Shown: one piece after another, positions 27,590 through 37,297 of the stretch
Layout: each line of letters starts with the position of its first letter
How positions within the stretch are numbered: position 1 is the first letter of the stretch
From: Prorocentrum cordatum
Lineage: Eukaryota; Sar; Dinophyceae; Prorocentrales; Prorocentraceae
Assembly: GCA_963575745.1 (NCBI GenBank)
Contig: CAUYUJ010017857.1
Span: 184,989 to 222,285, forward strand
Direction of reading: 5' to 3'
DNA: 37,297 nucleotides
Notes under the pieces: generated by a model
Databases searched by the model: none
Told to the model about the DNA's origin: nothing
The model's input: the letters and a program-made list of their open reading frames with translations, nothing else
Translations under genes and position numbers: made by a program

Positions 27590-30425
27590 CTTCGGTGAAG
27601 CTCCCTATGGGGCCACGAAGCGCTGCACTGGGCGGGGGGGAACGCTGTACTGTGTGGGTGGTGTGCCGAACTTGGTTTCCGGGACGCATGCGGTTGGTCC
27701 CACTGAGGGTTTCGGTGGAGCTCCTTATGGGGCTACGAAGCGCTTTACTGAGTGAGTGAAAATGCCAAATTGGGCTTCCGGGACGCATGCGGACGGTCCC
27801 ACTGGGGGCTTCGGTGGAGTCCCCTATGGGGTCACGAAACGCTGCATTGCGCAAGTGAAAATGCCAAATTACATTTCCCGGACGCATGCGGACGGTGGCA
27901 CTGGGGCCTTGGGTGGAGCCCCCCATGGGGCCACGAAGCGCTGCACTGGGTGAGTGAAAATGCCAAATTGGGCTTCCTGGGCGCATACGGACGGGGGGCA
28001 CTGGGGCCTTCGGTGGAGCTCCCTATGGGGCCACGAAGCGCTGTACTGGGTGTGCGGGACGCATGCGGACGGTAGCGCTGGGACCTTCGGTGGGGCTCCC
28101 TATGGGGCCACGAAACGCTGTACTGGGCGTGCTGAAAGCATGCGGACGGTAGCACTGGGACCATCGGTGGGGCTCCCTATGGGGCCACGAAGCGCTGTAA
28201 AGCGTGGGTGAAACGCAAGGAGGAGGGGGAGGAGGGCCACGAAACGCTGTGCTGGGTGTGCGGGACGCATGCGGACGGGGGCACTGGGGCCTTCGGTGGA
28301 GCTCCCTATGGGGCCACGAAACGCTGTACTGGGTGTGCGGGACGCATGCGGACGGTAGCGCTGGGACCTTCGGTGGGGCTCCCTATGGGGCCACGAAACG
28401 CTGTACTGGGCGTGCTGAAAGCATGCGGACGGTAGCACTGGGACCATCGGTGGGGCTCCCTATGGGGCCACGAAGCGCTGTAAGCGTGGGTGAAACGCAA
28501 GGAGGAGGGGGAGGAGGGCCACGAACGCTGTGCTGGGTGTGCGGGACGCATGCGGACGGGGGCACATGTGGAAATGGGGCCACGCTGTACTGGGTGTGCG
28601 GGAGCGTCGCTGGGAATGGGGCCACGAAACGCTGTACTGGGCGTGCTGAAAGCATGCGGACGGTAGCACTGGGACCATCGGTGGGGCTCCCTATGGGGCC
28701 ACGAAGCGCTGTAAAGCGTGGGTGAAACGCAAGGAGGAGGGGGAGGAGGGCCACGAAACGCTGTGCTGGGTGTGCGGGACGCATGCGGACGGGGGCACTG
28801 GGGCCTTCGGTGGAGCTCCCTATGGGGCCACGAAACGCTGTACTGGGTGTGCGGGACGCATGCGGACGGTAGCGCTGGGACCTTCGGTGGGGCTCCCTAT
28901 GGGGCCACGAAACGCTGTACTGGGCGTGCTGAAAGCATGCGGACGGTAGCACTGGGACCATCGGTGGGGCTCCCTATGGGGCCACGAAGCGCTGTAAAAC
29001 GTGGGTGAAACGCAAAGGAGGAGGGGGAGGAGGGCCACGAAACGCTGTGCTGGGTGTGCGGGACGCATGCGGACGGGGGCACTGGGGCCTTCGGTGGAGC
29101 TCCCTATGGGGCCACGAAACGCTGTACTGGGTGTGCGGGACGCATGCGGACGGTAGCGCTGGGACCTCGGTGGGGGCCCCTATGGGGCCACGAAACGCTG
29201 TACTGGGCGTGCTGAAAGCATGCGGACGGTAGCACTGGGACCATCGGTGGGGCTCCCTATGGGGCCACGAAGCGCTGTAAAGCGTGGGTGAAACGCAAGG
29301 AGGAGGGGGAGGAGGGCCACGAAACGCTGTGCTGGGTGCGCGGGACGCATGCGGACGGGGGCACTGGGGCCTTCGGTGGAGCTCCCTATGGGGCCACGAA
29401 ACGCTGTACTGGGTGTGCGGGACGCATGCGGACGGTATCGCTGGGACCTTTCGGTGTGGCTCCCTATGGGGCCACGAAACTCTGTACTGGGCCGTGCTGA
29501 AAGCATTGGCCGACCGGTAGCACTGGGACCGATCGGAATCGGTGGGCTCCCATGGGGCCACGAAAGCCGCTGTAAAGCGTGGGTGAAAACGCGTCGAGGG
29601 GGGAGGGTTGGGGGGAGGGGGATGGAGGGTGGGGGGGCCACACGAAACGCTGTGCCTGGGGTGTGCGGGACGCATGCGAGCACACCCCCTGGGACCTTCG
29701 GTGGAGCTCCGTATGGGGCCACGAAACTTGTCAAGGGTGTGCCAAAATGGGTGTGCGGGGCGCATGCGGGCACACCCACTGGGGCCTTCGGAGGGCCTCC
29801 CTATGGGGCCACGAAACGTGTGAGGGGTGTGCCGAAAGCATGCGGAACGTACACTGGGACCATCGGTGGAGTTCCCTATGGGGCCACGAAACGCTGTGCT
29901 GGGTAGGTGAAACGCAGGGAGGAGGGGGAGGCGGGCCACGAAACGCTGTACTGGGTGTGCGGGACGCATGCGGACGGTAGCACTGGGACCTTCGGTGGAG
30001 CTCCCTATGGGGCCACGAAGCGCTGTACTGGGTGTACGGGACGCATGCGGACGATAGCGCTGGGACCTTCGGTGGGGCTACCCTATGGGGGCCACGAAAC
30101 GCTGTACTACTGGGCGGGCTGAAACGCATGCGGACGTAGCACTGGGACCAATCGGTGGGGCTCCCTATGGGGCCACGAAGCGCTGTAAAGCGTGGGTGAA
30201 ACGCAAGGAGGAGGGGGAGGAGGGCCACGAAACGCTGTGCTGGGTGTGCGGGACGCATGCGGACGGGGGCACTGGGGCCTTCGGTGGAGCTCCCTATGGG
30301 GCCACGAAACGCTGTACTGGGTGTGCGGGACGCATGCGGACGGTAGCGCTGGGACCTTCGGTGGGGCTCCCTATGGGGCCACGAAACGCTGTACTGTGTG
30401 TGCGGGACGCATGCGGACGGTAGGG
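27590..30425 (+). repeat. Satellite array: 77-bp monomers in a 284-bp higher-order repeat
   Basis: Every monomer contains CTCCCTATGGGGCCACGAA and most GGGACGCATGCGGACGG. In the left part (27604-28022) monomers are 97-120 bp and include TGAAAATGCCAAATT. In the centre they are 77 bp, grouped as 130 + 77 + 77 = 284 bp, the 130-bp member carrying GAAACGCAAGGAGGAGGGGG. Near-identical 284-bp units lie at about 28177, 28690 and 28974, with a shortened one (229 bp) at 28461; units become degenerate after about 29440 and a good one reappears at about 30170. Open frames on both strands, up to 331 codons, are by-products. Confidence 0.93.
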
Positions 30426-30904
30426 AGGAGGGGGGGGCACGAGAGGAGGAGAACGCGGGGACCGTCTCTTCAAAACGAGGACCCAACACCACAGGATGGT
30501 TGGGAAGAAGGCCCCAAGGCGGCCCCACAGAGGTCGTCCCCAGCTATCCCAAGTGAATTCCCCAACGGCTGGGGGAACGCGCAGACCACTGTGGCCACAC
30601 TGTCGCTCGACAGTTCACGACACAAGCATGTCCAAAAGACAAGGGGCGGCGGTGACTTGCCGTGGGCGTCTTCGACTGCCAGTCAAAAACTGTGTGCAGA
30701 TGTGCACCAAGGAACCGCGCCCATGCTCTATTTGAATTCACCGTCCTGCTACTGCTACTCTTCATCATCCTAATCATGTTCAACTTCTTATCCTCCATCC
30801 TCATATCCTCCATGTGTTCTTCCCGGGTCGTCGCTGCAACCATCCTCCTCATCATCCGCCTCCAGGCGCCCTCCTCTTCCATGTCCTCCCAGTCCTCCTC
30901 TTCC
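30426..30904. other. No gene recognised
   Basis: Non-repetitive sequence between the satellite and the ATC tract. Frames on both strands show no domain. Confidence 0.4.
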
Positions 30905-30977
30905 TCCTCCTCCTCCGCCTCATCATCAGCAGCATCAGCATCAGCATCATAATATGCATCATCAGTATCATCATCAT

Positions 30978-31022
<45 letters not shown>

Positions 31023-31448
31023 TATCATCATCATCATCGTCATCATCATCATCAGCATCATCATCATCATTATCATCATCGTCATCGTCATCGTCATCAT
31101 CATCGCCATCGTCATCATCATCATCATCAGCAGCATCATCATCATCATCATCAGCATCCTGATCATCATCATCATCCTCATCGTCGTCATCATCAGTACC
31201 ATCATCATCATCATCAGCATCATTATCGCCGTCATCGTCACCATACACAACTCCAACAGCATCATCATCAGCAACCTTATCATCATCATCATCATCAGCA
31301 TCATCATCATCATCAGCAGCATCATCATTAGCATCGTCATGATCGTCATCATCAGCAGCATCATCAACAGCATCATCATTAACAACAGCAGCAGCATCAT
31401 CAGCATCATCAGCAGCACCATCATCATCATCAGCAGCAGCACCACCAC

Positions 31449-31513
<65 letters not shown>

Positions 31514-31676
31514 GCATCAGCATCATCGTCATCATCTGCACCATAAGCAAGAGCATCATCATCGTCATCATCATCGTCGTCGTCACCACCACCATCACCA
31601 TCATCCCTCAGCAGCATCATCAGCATCATCAGTATCATCAGCATCAGCATCATCAGCAAAATCATCATCATCCAGT
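30905..31676 (+). repeat. (ATC)n microsatellite, about 770 bp
   Basis: ATC triplets with AGC, GTC and ATT variants. The minus strand gives a poly-Asp stretch within a 474-codon frame, and plus gives poly-Ile and poly-His. Composition is uniform in all frames, so I treat it as a repeat. Confidence 0.95.
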
Positions 31677-31879
31677 CGTCGGACGTCCTGGCGCCTGCCT
31701 CGATCCCACCTCTGGCGTGGACCGCGCGCCGTGAGCCTCGGGGGCAGAGGGCCCCGGGCCACGCCAAGGGGGCCTCGGAAGCCCCAGTCTCACACAACGG
31801 CCTGCAGTCCGAACTCTCGATTTGCGGGGACGCGGGAGATCCGATACAGCGGAGGCCAGGTCCACAGGAAATTTCCCAC

Positions 31880-32025
31880 GAGAAACCCAACCCGGAGCCC
31901 CCAGGACGTCCACTGATCTGTGGTGCGGGACGCGTCGCGCTTTCCGCGGCAGAGCCATCGAGACCCAACCCAAGAAACCCAGGGCATCATGGAGGCAAGC
32001 GGGGTGCTTCCTGGCATGGGCCTGC
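31880..32025 (+). repeat. Diverged third copy of the repeat extension seen at 13160-13305
   Basis: GAAACCCAACCC, CCCAGGACGTCCA, GGTGCGGGACG, CCATCGAGACCCAA and GCAAGCGGGGTGCTTCCTGGCATGGG-like blocks occur in the same order and spacing as at 13160-13305. No foldback arms precede it. Confidence 0.75.
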
Positions 32026-33109
32026 ACCGTAAGGCAGCACCCCGCCGCCCGACTCTCGAACTTCGCGCCAGGCGATGCGCGGCGCGCGGGTGTTTCGTCC
32101 CGCTCCTAAGCGGCCACCCCAGAGAAGGGCGAGCCTCCGCCCCGGAGCGCGAGGGGCGAAGTGCGCACACATCTCCTCGCGCCACGCGGGTGGCCCAGAA
32201 GAGCTTCGCCCCAAAATCCGCTCGACGACAGTGATGGACCAGAACGACACACGACACCATCCCGCCTACGGCCGCACGGGGCTCAGCGTATGCCGGGAGA
32301 TCTGGCGTGGGCTCCTGCGTGCTGTGGGCCGTGGCGCAACGTGGAGGACCGCAGGTGGGGTGGTGCTGCCTGCTTCTTGGCCGACCTGATAGGGGTTCAC
32401 CGTGGCCAGTCCTCCCCGCGGCGTCCAGCGGTGGCCACGAGGGCCTCCCCGAGGGAGCGGCGAGGAAAAGAAACGCCCTGCCGCCCGTGGGCACCAGCCT
32501 GGCAGATAGGATCGAGAGAGTGGCGATCGGCGGCACCCTCGCAGGGGCCCCAGGAGGGTCCTCCAGGTGTGGTCGCCCCGGGAGCCTCCTGCTCGGGGAG
32601 GCGAAGCAGACCCCCTCGCTGGGGTGTCCCTCTGGTGGTGGTCGTGTCGCTTCTCCTTCATCCAACGATGTGAACGTGTGGCGGACGCCTTCCTACCCCA
32701 GCGCCTGGCAACCCGTCCATGGCGCCCGCCCGCCCGGTCTCACGCTGTCCGCACCTGGGATCGCCACTGGCCCCATCCTGGCTCGACATGTCCCAGGAGA
32801 CCCCTGGGCCAACTGACCTCGCGCTTCGCACCGAGCTAAGGGCCACCCCTGATTCACAGGGGTGCCCTCAGATCCAGGCGTCATGCAACAACCCCAACCG
32901 CGGCGTCTCTGCCTCGTTCTGTGCCCAGGGGCCGCCAAAGATCGGTCTGGCTCGCGAGTGAAGCCGAGCCCATGCAGCTCTACTGACCCTCAAAGCCTCA
33001 CGAGTCACCTGACGTCGCGTCTCTCCCTCGTACGAGGCAGGAAGCCTCTGTGGTTGCTTGTTCGAGCAGCCCGAACGCATTCTGAAGGAAGGGGGGGCTG
33101 AGGATGGAG
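32026..33109. other. No gene recognised
   Basis: GC-rich sequence open in many frames on both strands; no domain or repeat recognised. Confidence 0.4.
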
Positions 33110-33400
33110 GAGTGCCAGGATGATGACAGAGCAGTGAGGAGGGGGGGAAAGGACAGGAGGAAAGAGAAAGAGGAGGAGGAGGCGGAGGAGGAGGAGGAGG
33201 GGGAGGAGGAGGAGGAGGAGGAGAGGAGAGGAGGAGGAGGAGGAGGGGAGGGAGGAGAGAGGGAGGAGGGAGGGAGGAGGAGGGGAGGAAGAGGCGGAAG
33301 GAGGAGGGAGAGGCGGAGAGGAGGAGGGGGGGGGGGGGGGAGGGGAGGGGAAAGGGGAGGGGCGAGGGGAGGGTGAGAGGTCGCAGGAAGGAGGAGAAAT
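33110..33400 (+). repeat. (GGA)n purine tract with a G12 run
   Basis: GGA triplets, GAGG variants and a long G run near 33328-33340. Poly-Glu, Gly and Arg frames are artefacts. Confidence 0.95.
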
Positions 33401-33626
33401 GAGGATGGAAGAGAGGAATAGGAGAGAGGGGGAGGACAGCAGGAGGATGAAGGTGGAGGACGGCGCAGAAGGTCGGTGTCGTCTGCGCCGCGCGTGTGGC
33501 GTCGGCTGCCACGCTGGGGGGGGTTGTGCTGGTCGTCTTCCTCCCCCACATTCGTCTCCTTACGCCATCACCTCTCGAACGCTCGTATTCTGCGTCGTTC
33601 GTAGCGTGGATTCGTGTTCGGCGGCT

Positions 33627-33649
33627 CTCGTAGCCATTATGGGGCAAAG
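33627..33649 (+). other. Degraded spliced-leader relic upstream of element B
   Basis: CGTAGCCATTATGG (33629-33642) matches the SL at 13 of 14 positions; the 3' part GGCAAAG is diverged from CTCAAG and one base longer. Its end is 142 nt before the ORF1 ATG, almost the same spacing as the 138-nt leader of element A, which strengthens a marginal match. Confidence 0.6.
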
Positions 33650-33791
33650 CCCCACGGGGGGAAGCAACGTAGTTGCGAGGTAACCTGATTGGTCATGTTG
33701 CCCATCCGCGGCCACTCTCAAGGCCGTTTCAGGCCAGGTTTTTCGCGAGCACGATCGATCCCACGGCCAGGAAGAAGGGACCTCTTAAGCC

Positions 33792-34969
33792 ATGGCGTCA
33801 GGATGGTACTGTGGCAAGTGCGGTTTCTTCAACTACGGGCACCGTCGCGTCTGCCGCCAAAGTGGATGTGATGGGCGCAACCCAGTTCAAGCAGTTCGGC
33901 CTGATCAGAGTTACTGGCCACAGTACTCGGTGCCAGGCGGTGTGTGGTATCAAGGGCCTCCAGCGCTTCGACAGAGTGATGGAGGCAAAGGTGGCGGCAA
34001 GTACGACAAGGGCGGCAAGAAGGGCCTTGGGGGGGAAAGTCCCCTCAGGGCGGCAAAGGGCCAGGTGGTGGACAACCGCCGCGGGCCCTCGCGCAGGAGG
34101 AGCGCGAGATGTGGATGGCCATGTCGGAGGAGCAGTTCGCCGCTCTGGGTCGAAGCTTGTCGCAGTCGCACAGAGATCAGCTCGCCCACGCTCGTGCCAT
34201 GGCCAACTTCGGGCTGCAGGGCGCGCAGGCGGAGGCGCAGCAGGCAAATCTACAGATTGGGAAGTTCTCGCAGCAGGTGCTGCACCAGAAGCAGAGGCTC
34301 GCGAAGCTGGAGGAGCAGGCGCAGCAGGCGATCATGGCGGCGGTCGAGGCCAAGCAGCAGTTGCAGGAGACGGAGAAGCAGCTGTGCGAGGCCAAGCGGC
34401 GCGCGGCGGAGCACCTGGGGCCCCAGGGGCTGGCGCAGCAGGTCGCGACCGACGCGGTCGAGACGCCGATCAAGGAGGCGCTGGGCAAGTTCGAGCAGGC
34501 GGTGCCGTCGGAGATTGCCCCGCAGCTGCAGGGCGCGGTCGCTGCGCTCAGGGCGGCCATGGATGCGGTGGCGCAGCAGGCCGCGGCGGCGATGCAGGGG
34601 AAGCCGCCTGGGGGCGCCGCGGCGCCAGGCGGCACCGGTGGCGCCGCCGCCGCGGGCGCGGGAGCGGGCGCCGCCAGCGCGGGAGGCGCTGGCGCTGGTG
34701 CCCCGCCGCCAGGCGCCCAGGGTGCCGCAGGCAGCGGCGCCGACGCGTCGCGCGACGTCAAGATGGTGGAAGCTGATGGTGGTGTGCTTCTTGACCTTCG
34801 CTCTCAGCTGGAGTCCGATGGCAAGCTCAAGGACCCCGAAGTGCGGGCCACCATCCAGAGCCTGTTCAGCAAGGCGACCCAGCGCCTTGAGGAGGAGAAA
34901 GCAGAGTTGGCAAAACGAGAAAGCCGCAGCAGGAGCCCAGGATCGAGATCTAAGTTGTCCAGTTCCTAG
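33792..34969 (+). pseudogene. Element B ORF1: zinc finger plus coiled coil, one frameshift
   Basis: It starts MASGWYCGKCGFFNYGHRRV, with further Cys in CRQSGC: the W-x-C-x2-C, Asn, C-x-x-x-C spacing resembles a RanBP2-type zinc finger. A Gly/Lys-rich linker (GGKGGGKYDKGGKKG) follows. The frame then shifts by one base near 34025, close to a G7 run, to continue GKSPQGGKGPGGGQPP into MWMAMSEEQFAALGRSL. Residues about 35-100 after that Met form an Ala/Gln/Glu-rich coiled coil. A Gly/Ala/Pro-rich stretch, an acidic DVKMVEADG patch and a basic SRSRSPGSRSK tail follow, ending in TAG at 34967. The order matches element A ORF1. A role in element RNP assembly is inferred. Confidence 0.8.
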
Positions 34970-35640
34970 CCTGTGGAGTTTCTTCTCGGCCAATGTCACC
35001 AGTTGGCCGAGATGCCAGAGCTATTTGGAAAAGGAATGTGATGGAGTCACATGTTTCCTTCAGGAGTGTAATGTCGAGAAGGCCGATCTGGCCCAATCCA
35101 GCAGCACACTTTTGAAGTTTGGATGGAATGTAAGGTTAGGAGCCTGTGAGGTGACCCAGTCTGGAGGCTTGTCTTCGGGGGTAGGAGTCGCCTGTAGAGT
35201 AGGAGTAGGCATGGGTGCCCTGGAAGGTATGCCGAGACCAACCTCGAGAGTTGCCTCAGCGTGGGTAGGTGATTTGCTGAAAGGCGGCATCATAGGGGCC
35301 TCGGTCTACTTGCCGTCGGGGGAAGGTGCAGGTGCCCAAGGGCGCCAGATCCTGATGCAGCTCGGAGAGGCCCTGTGCACGTCTGGGAAGCCCTTTGTCA
35401 TTGGAGGGGATTTCAATGCGACGGCAGATGAAATCAGAGCTCTCGGGATCCTTGAGAAGTTCGGAGGTGTTATTATCCAGCCTGGGAAGCCTACGTGCAG
35501 AGTGGGTAAGAAATGGAGAACGATCGATTATTTCATAGTTTCAGGAGGCCTTGTTCCAGCAGTGGTAAGATGCGATAGGATCGAAGAGACAGAGCTGTCG
35601 ACACATTATCCAGTCAAGCTAGTACTTCGCACGGATTCGC
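34970..35640 (+). other. Endonuclease (EEP/AP-like) domain of element B ORF2
   Basis: SANVTSW carries the motif I Asn, FLQECNVEKADL the Glu (35064-35066), VIGGDFNATADE the Asp/Asn pair (Asp 35409-35411), RTIDYFIVSGG the Asp-Tyr motif and LSTHYPVKLVL the terminal His (35604-35606). The order and spacing match element A, and the domain is uninterrupted in a single frame. Confidence 0.88.
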
Positions 35641-36639
35641 ATCTTGCTCAGATTCGCGTCTTGGCCAAACCTCGAGCTACCAGTGGGACCTGCACCAGCC
35701 CCACCGCAAGCTTGGGAAGAGTTTCTAGATAGGTTGGAGACCTTCGTGGCAGGCTCGGTCTTCACGGCAGAGCAGGCGAAGGCTACGTATGCTGAGTTCT
35801 GTGCTTTGGCCGAGCAGGAGCTGGTGAACACTTACCAGATCGCTCCTGCGCAGGCTGATGGGTACAAAGGAAGAGGAGCCCCTTTCAGGTTCGTTTGGAG
35901 GCCTGCTCTAACGAAAGTCGGGGGCCCCTACCCTCTGGGATCTCCAGTATCCAGGGCAATGAGGAGGTATAACGTCAGGATGGAGGAGTTGTTGTTTCTG
36001 CTCCGCAAGGGCCGTTCAGGCCAGGATAAGCAGGTGCAGGACTTGCTGAAAAAGGCAAGGGAGCCGCCCGCGATCTTGTGGGAGTGCGAGCGCTGGGCCA
36101 AATGGAGACATGGGCATTTTTCTCTGGAAGGCTACCGCGCCGAGGCGCTGCGCGAAGCGATCCAGGACCATGTAAAGTGCATCCAGGGTGAGGAGCAGGT
36201 TTGGAAAAGGTCTCGGCAACAAGAGCGGAGACAATGGGCCCGCTCGGCCCTGGAAAATGGCGGGGGGGAAGCTCACATGTGGACGAAGCAGCCCAACGAC
36301 TGGATCACCGCGGGCCCTGGCCTCGATGGGGCCCCTGGAGGTTTTCAGGATCAGGTGGGGGCCCTGGGGGAGGAGTGGAAACACATCTGGAGGTTCGGGG
36401 AGGTGCCCAAGGTCGCCCCCAGGATGCTCAATGAGATGCCCCTCGAGGACCCGAAGCCGCCAGTTGCGCCAGATAAAAGCAGGTCCGTCTTGGGGAAGTT
36501 CAAGAAGCATACAGCTGTGGGAGTTTGTAACTGGGCCCCGCGCGCGCTGAAGCAGCTCCGTTCTTCTGGCTTGCTTGCTCTCAGTGTCTTGATGTATCGG
36601 TGGGACACGTGCGCCCAGATGCCCGAGCATATTGCGCTG

Positions 36640-37297
36640 CTCATTTTGCCGTTTTTGCAGAAGCCTGAAGAGGGGGGGGAGGCCCATCGGGATCATCCCC
36701 ACCCCAGTGAGACCCCACAGTCGACTTCGGCATGAGGAGGCGGAAAGGTGGGAGGACAAGCACGCACGCGCGTACATGTATGGAGGAATGGGTAAGAGTT
36801 GCGAGATGGCTATCTGGAAGCAGGCTTTGTTGAACGAGGCCGCTCGAGCCAGTGAATTTTTCAGTGGGTGCGCGCTGATTGATCTGGAAAAGGCGTACGA
36901 ACGCACCACGCACGAGCAATTGATACGAGCATGCAACAAGCGCGGGTTCAGTTTGAGGAGGTTGAAGTTTCTCATGTTGGTCTACTCGGGCAAGCGGGTC
37001 ATTAAAGTAGGAGAAGCGGTGTCCATGCCCTTTGAGCTGAACACCACCGTAGTGGCAGGCTGCTCGTATGCGACGACGCTGCTGAAAGTAGTGCTGTTAG
37101 ATGTTTCGACGCGGCGGCCAAGAAGTGGCCGAGGATCGGTCTTTCTTTGATGGTGGACGACACTGGTCTCCAGGCCGTGGGTGATCAGAAGCATGTGCGG
37201 ACTCAACTAGTTAGGTGCACTCTGTTTGTTTGCAGGTCCCTGGAGAAGCTCGAGCTTAAAGTTTCGAGACGTAAATCGATCCTGGTGGCCTCGGACC
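36640..37297 (+). other. Reverse transcriptase domain of element B ORF2 (partial)
   Basis: RT0/motif 1 (LQKPEEGG then RPIGIIPTP) is split by a G-run indel. Motif A has DLEKAYE. The motif B position has AGCSYATTL. Motif C reads LSLMVDDTGLQAVG, with MVDD in place of YADD; both Asp are kept. The shift near 37100 separates KVVLLD from RCFDAAAKKWPRIG. The window ends in the thumb-proximal region (LEKLELKVSRRKSI). Confidence 0.86.

Larger units (their letters stand above)
33627..37297 (+). mobile_element. Element B: non-LTR (LINE-type) retrotransposon, 3' part beyond window
   Basis: In order: degraded SL relic, 142-nt leader, ORF1 with N-terminal zinc finger and coiled coil, and ORF2 with endonuclease and reverse transcriptase, cut by the right edge just after RT motif C. 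The plan, leader length, ORF overlap and RT motif B type match element A, but the proteins differ widely in sequence, so the two belong to related families rather than being recent copies. At least four one-base frameshifts are needed to read it: about 34025, 35670, 36675 and 37100. Confidence 0.9.
34970..37297 (+). pseudogene. Element B ORF2: endonuclease-RT, several frameshifts, incomplete
   Basis: The frame overlaps ORF1 and has no obvious initiator; coherent similarity begins about FFSANVTSWPRC at 34978. The endonuclease runs to about 35640. A spacer of helical, Trp-rich sequence (AWEEFLDRLETFVAGSV, WECERWAKWRHGHFSLEG) follows in the next frame to about 36670. RT begins LPFLQKPEEGG, shifts at a G8 run (36672-36679) to RPIGIIPTPVR, and continues to motif A IDLEKAYERT (Asp 36881-36883), motif B-like VVAGCSYAT and, after another shift near 37100, MVDD (37150-37161). 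The window ends in the RT, so any knuckle or RNase H is not seen. The copy is non-functional as given. Confidence 0.87.

Noticed and set aside
27590-30425. CRISPR-like array
   Set aside because: No constant short repeat separated by unique spacers; the whole 77-bp unit repeats, and the setting is eukaryotic.
28383-30528. Long repetitive frames (192-331 codons) in the satellite as a repeat-protein gene
   Set aside because: The monomer is 77 bp, not a multiple of 3, so every frame cycles through the same sequence; openness on both strands is a property of the monomer.
30544-31968. 474-codon minus frame with a long poly-Asp region as an acidic protein gene
   Set aside because: It is the translation of an ATC microsatellite; all six frames are similarly open and no flanking domain exists.
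33700-33725. Second, truncated SL relic before element B (ending CTCTCAAGG)
   Set aside because: Only the last six or seven bases match; too short to support.

Overview
The window looks like nuclear DNA of a dinoflagellate. The strongest evidence is three copies of the dinoflagellate spliced-leader (SL) sequence fossilised in the DNA: a 22/22 match at 6085-6106 (minus), a 20/22 match with a second truncated SL directly behind it at 20840-20875 (minus), and a degraded copy at 33627-33649 (plus). Such relics arise when a trans-spliced mRNA is reverse transcribed and re-inserted. High GC content, very few genes, abundant simple repeats and dense foldback repeats fit the same picture. I cannot name the genus from sequence alone.

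Layout. At each end lies a large non-LTR (LINE-type) retrotransposon, the two pointing outward and running off the window. Element A (1-6106, minus) has an SL relic, a short leader, an ORF1 (zinc finger, coiled coil, Gly/Ala/Pro-rich linker) and an ORF2 with AP-like endonuclease, reverse transcriptase (motif A DLEKFFDSV, motif C YADD), a Cys-rich knuckle, RNase H (D-E-D-H-D) and the start of another Cys pair at the edge. Element B (33627-37297, plus) repeats this plan up to the RT active site. In both, ORF2 lies in the +1 frame relative to the ORF1 body with no obvious initiator Met. Both carry single-base frameshifts, two of them in element B beside G runs.

One convincing cellular gene lies between them: a 181-aa PPPDE (DeSI-type) putative thiol isopeptidase at 20239-20784 (minus), intronless and preceded by tandem SL relics, so it is a retrogene. 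Weaker coding-like remnants are a Cys/His-finger fragment (16105-16423), an unrecognised two-frame protein remnant (15074-15800) and an exon-like stretch with a possible membrane helix (17588-18031), all on the minus strand.

The rest is repeats. From 7.9 to 13.9 kb and at 26 kb sit several foldback (MITE-like) families. The clearest case is a 175-bp inverted-repeat element at 9642-9816 inserted, with a 5-bp CTCAG duplication, into a copy of another foldback repeat whose empty version is at 8449-8654. A second mobile family of about 156 bp has three copies at 22.0, 25.6 and 26.0 kb, each bounded by TGAA. From 27.6 to 30.4 kb is a satellite with 77-bp monomers arranged in a 284-bp higher-order repeat. 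Minisatellites of 11, 36 and about 28 bp, a dispersed CCAAGAGGCC-type low-complexity sequence, and long GGA, TCC, GAT/ATC and CA microsatellites fill much of the remainder. Long open frames inside these repeats are not genes.
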